A DNA stretch of 41,487 nt from Paludibacteraceae bacterium (GTDB taxonomy: Bacteria > Bacteroidota > Bacteroidia > Bacteroidales > Paludibacteraceae), in NCBI GenBank assembly GCA_017384225.1, contig JAFNUD010000014.1, positions 1-41,487 of the forward strand. The letters are read 5' to 3'. The position numbers were made by a program, and so were the translations under genes. Below the pieces are notes generated by a model. The model saw only the letters and a list, made by a program, of their open reading frames with translations. It made no database searches and was not told where the DNA came from. Each line of letters opens with the position of its first letter. Position 1 is the stretch's first letter. Of this stretch, positions 40,901 through 41,487 are shown piece after piece.

Positions 40901-41487
40901 ATGTTTATATCGGAAGAAATAGTAGAAGATGAGAACTACATTTATCACCATATCTACACATTAGAATTGACAGTTATACCATTTTCGTCCGATACAATAG
41001 TGGTGGAAGCATACGATTCATACGAGTGGCATGGCGTGGTTTATACCGAAAGTGGCACATATACATACTACGATAATTGCTTTGAAGAAATCCTCCACTT
41101 GACCATTATTGACACTCCAACTCCTCCCGAACCCGAGATACCAACTGAAGGCATTGGCGTATTCTCTATAGGTGAAGGAAAAACAGTCACATTCTCCCAA
41201 GGTAACTTGCAATACACCCAATCCACCGATACATGGTCTTTTGCCGAAAATCAATACGACTTCCTTGGTACAGCGAATGTATCAAATGGTGCATTGGCAG
41301 ACAAAATTGACTTATTCGGCTGGAGTGCAAGCAATACTACTGCGCCTTTTGGTGTAAGTACTTCTACGGATTGGGAGAATGGTTATAGTGGTTCCTTTAT
41401 TGATTGGGGTACGAATAAGATAGGTAATGATGCTCCAAATACATGGCGTACCTTGACATATGATGAGTGGTATTATCTCCGATATAA
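37943..41487 (+). CDS. BspA-like leucine-rich repeat surface protein (3' end outside the window)
   Basis: At least 1181 residues, open to the window end. The N-terminus is an unusually long signal-like segment (MKKLLSVLSSTLQDEVRRGLLLLALVASVSTIYA). Two blocks of Treponema/BspA-type repeats (LRR_5) follow, about 38350-39130 and 39880-40630, each with about ten units of about 23 residues (consensus SxTIPNSVTSIGxxAFxxCSSL). After each block come modules of the DSYEWxGxxYTxSGxYT type (about 39320-39720 and 40830-41100). From about 41150 a further domain starts (GIGVFSIGEGKTVTFSQGNLQY) that is common in Bacteroidota surface proteins. Family members bind host proteins or other bacteria. Export via type IX secretion is possible (porZ is in this window), but the C-terminal signal is not visible. 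Confidence 0.9.
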   Translation, partial: MKKLLSVLSSTLQDEVRRGLLLLALVASVSTIYASDTEVDGIWYDFDSSTKTASVTYKGDYSGRYYDEYSGSVTIPETVIYNGTTYNVTSIGNYDFQSGDLFYNITSNSTVEVTHAYNTHSITIPRTVTYDSITYIVTSIGESAFNGCSSLTSITIPNSVTTIGYGAFYYCTSLTSITIPNSVTNIGGKAFLNCISLTKTNYTGDIAGWCNIKFGSHNANPMYFSHNFYINDQEIKDLEIPNNVTSIGSSAFYSCSSLTSVTIPNSVTSIGDYAFNKCSGLTSVTIGESVTSIGNYAFNFCSSLTSITIPEGVTSIGDRAFQLCSSLTSINIPNNVTSIGNYAFRSCSSLTSINIPNSITSIGEGTFYNCSSLTSATIGNSVTSIGAEAFYCVNLEEIYCYPTTPPTITEENTFKNYNATLYVPCDSKEAYEEHPVFSKFEKIKGIDDCGGGFVTTHIHETICQGEVYEFGEYLCDTTGTYTAIIGDVTTFLYLTVLPSSIDTITVEACDSYEWRGQVYTISGDYTFHGDKEDSIEQCHTEILHLTISKSKYKEETIVSEGSYEWNGKVLTESGDYVSTLKTVNGCDSILELHLKIVPDEGENNIIYYTSQTGEIVTPHKTDVFGANILSNTYENGLGIITFDGPVTQIGHAAFYETNITSIILPNTVTSIRDAAFGHCYDLTSIVIPNTVTRIGWSAFSYCYDLTSINIPSSVTFIDEYAFNYCESLTSIEIPEGVKSIKQHTFFGCDRLESVVIPNSVQSIGDYAFFWCSSLNSINLPNKLRTIGEYAFRSCPFTSITIPKSVTKIKDRAFNVCKELVSIVVEDGNTTYDSRNNCNAIIETGTNTLITGCATTTIPDDIVSIADGAFYGCNSFGSITIPNSVTKIGNEAFRCSIDTIYCYAITPPELYDEKVFDEYDANLNVPCSSLEAYKSDSLWGKFTNIQCFETTPPSEPQDTTIYHPTEYATICEGEMYTWMGVDFTAAGMFISEEIVEDENYIYHHIYTLELTVIPFSSDTIVVEAYDSYEWHGVVYTESGTYTYYDNCFEEILHLTIIDTPTPPEPEIPTEGIGVFSIGEGKTVTFSQGNLQYTQSTDTWSFAENQYDFLGTANVSNGALADKIDLFGWSASNTTAPFGVSTSTDWENGYSGSFIDWGTNKIGNDAPNTWRTLTYDEWYYLRY

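Overview
The window looks like chromosomal DNA from an AT-leaning member of the Bacteroidales (Bacteroidota). Three things point there. Almost every transcription unit is preceded by the Bacteroidota promoter (TTTG or TTG, about 20 bases, then TAnnTTTG, most often GTACCTTTGC). Several families typical of that phylum are present (PorZ, DUF4491, DUF4271, SPOR and PD40 proteins, a BspA-like repeat protein). Shine-Dalgarno sites are mostly weak. Most genes are housekeeping. I cannot assign a genus.

Layout. 1-2.2 kb: start of trigger factor (tig) and typA, both leftward. 2.2-6.1 kb: small membrane and hypothetical genes, a Band 7 protein, a frameshifted patatin gene, YccF and a small acetyltransferase, with a large imperfect palindrome at 3368-3494. 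6.1-9.0 kb: rpsP, then a glycosyltransferase-miaB operon whose first gene looks leaderless. 9.1-10.3 kb: a leader with a terminator-like hairpin, a 36-residue ORF, greA and a HIT protein. 10.3-16.8 kb: a DUF2147 protein, rdgB-porZ (porZ belongs to the type IX secretion pathway), and a leftward operon of nucleoside kinase, SPOR protein and folE. 16.9-21.7 kb: a three-gene metal-acquisition operon (FeoB-like permease without a usable GTPase domain, TonB-dependent receptor, secreted His-rich HMA protein) behind a promoter overlapped by an inverted repeat. 21.7-25.4 kb: a possible leftward non-coding RNA, a divergent pair of apparently leaderless genes (LD-carboxypeptidase and a TPR/PD40 protein), and mdh. 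25.5-28.9 kb: a leftward run LOG, DUF4271, hemD-like, rnpA, yidD, trmD. 29.1-32.6 kb: acetyltransferase-like gene, Fur-family regulator, zinc peptidase, tRNA-Arg(CCG), an outer-membrane protein and a small ribbon-helix-helix protein. 32.6-37.2 kb: an RNase R-type exonuclease missing its N-terminal RNA-binding domains, and glycogen phosphorylase (glgP). 37.2-41.5 kb: a roughly 345-nt non-coding transcript with its own promoter and strong terminator, followed by a very long BspA-like surface protein that runs off the window.

Most notable for follow-up: (1) the structured RNA gene at about 37536-37881, with two long-range helices that cross each other; (2) the FeoB-like/TonB receptor/HMA operon at 16952-21763, which looks like a metal uptake system driven by a GTPase-less FeoB; (3) the second RNA candidate at about 21717-21953 on the minus strand; (4) two genes (FeoB-like and RNase R-like) that lack the family's N-terminal domains yet have intact promoters directly upstream; (5) three genes whose promoters leave essentially no 5' untranslated leader; and (6) the terminator-like hairpin in front of greA, which parallels the greA leader of E. 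coli.
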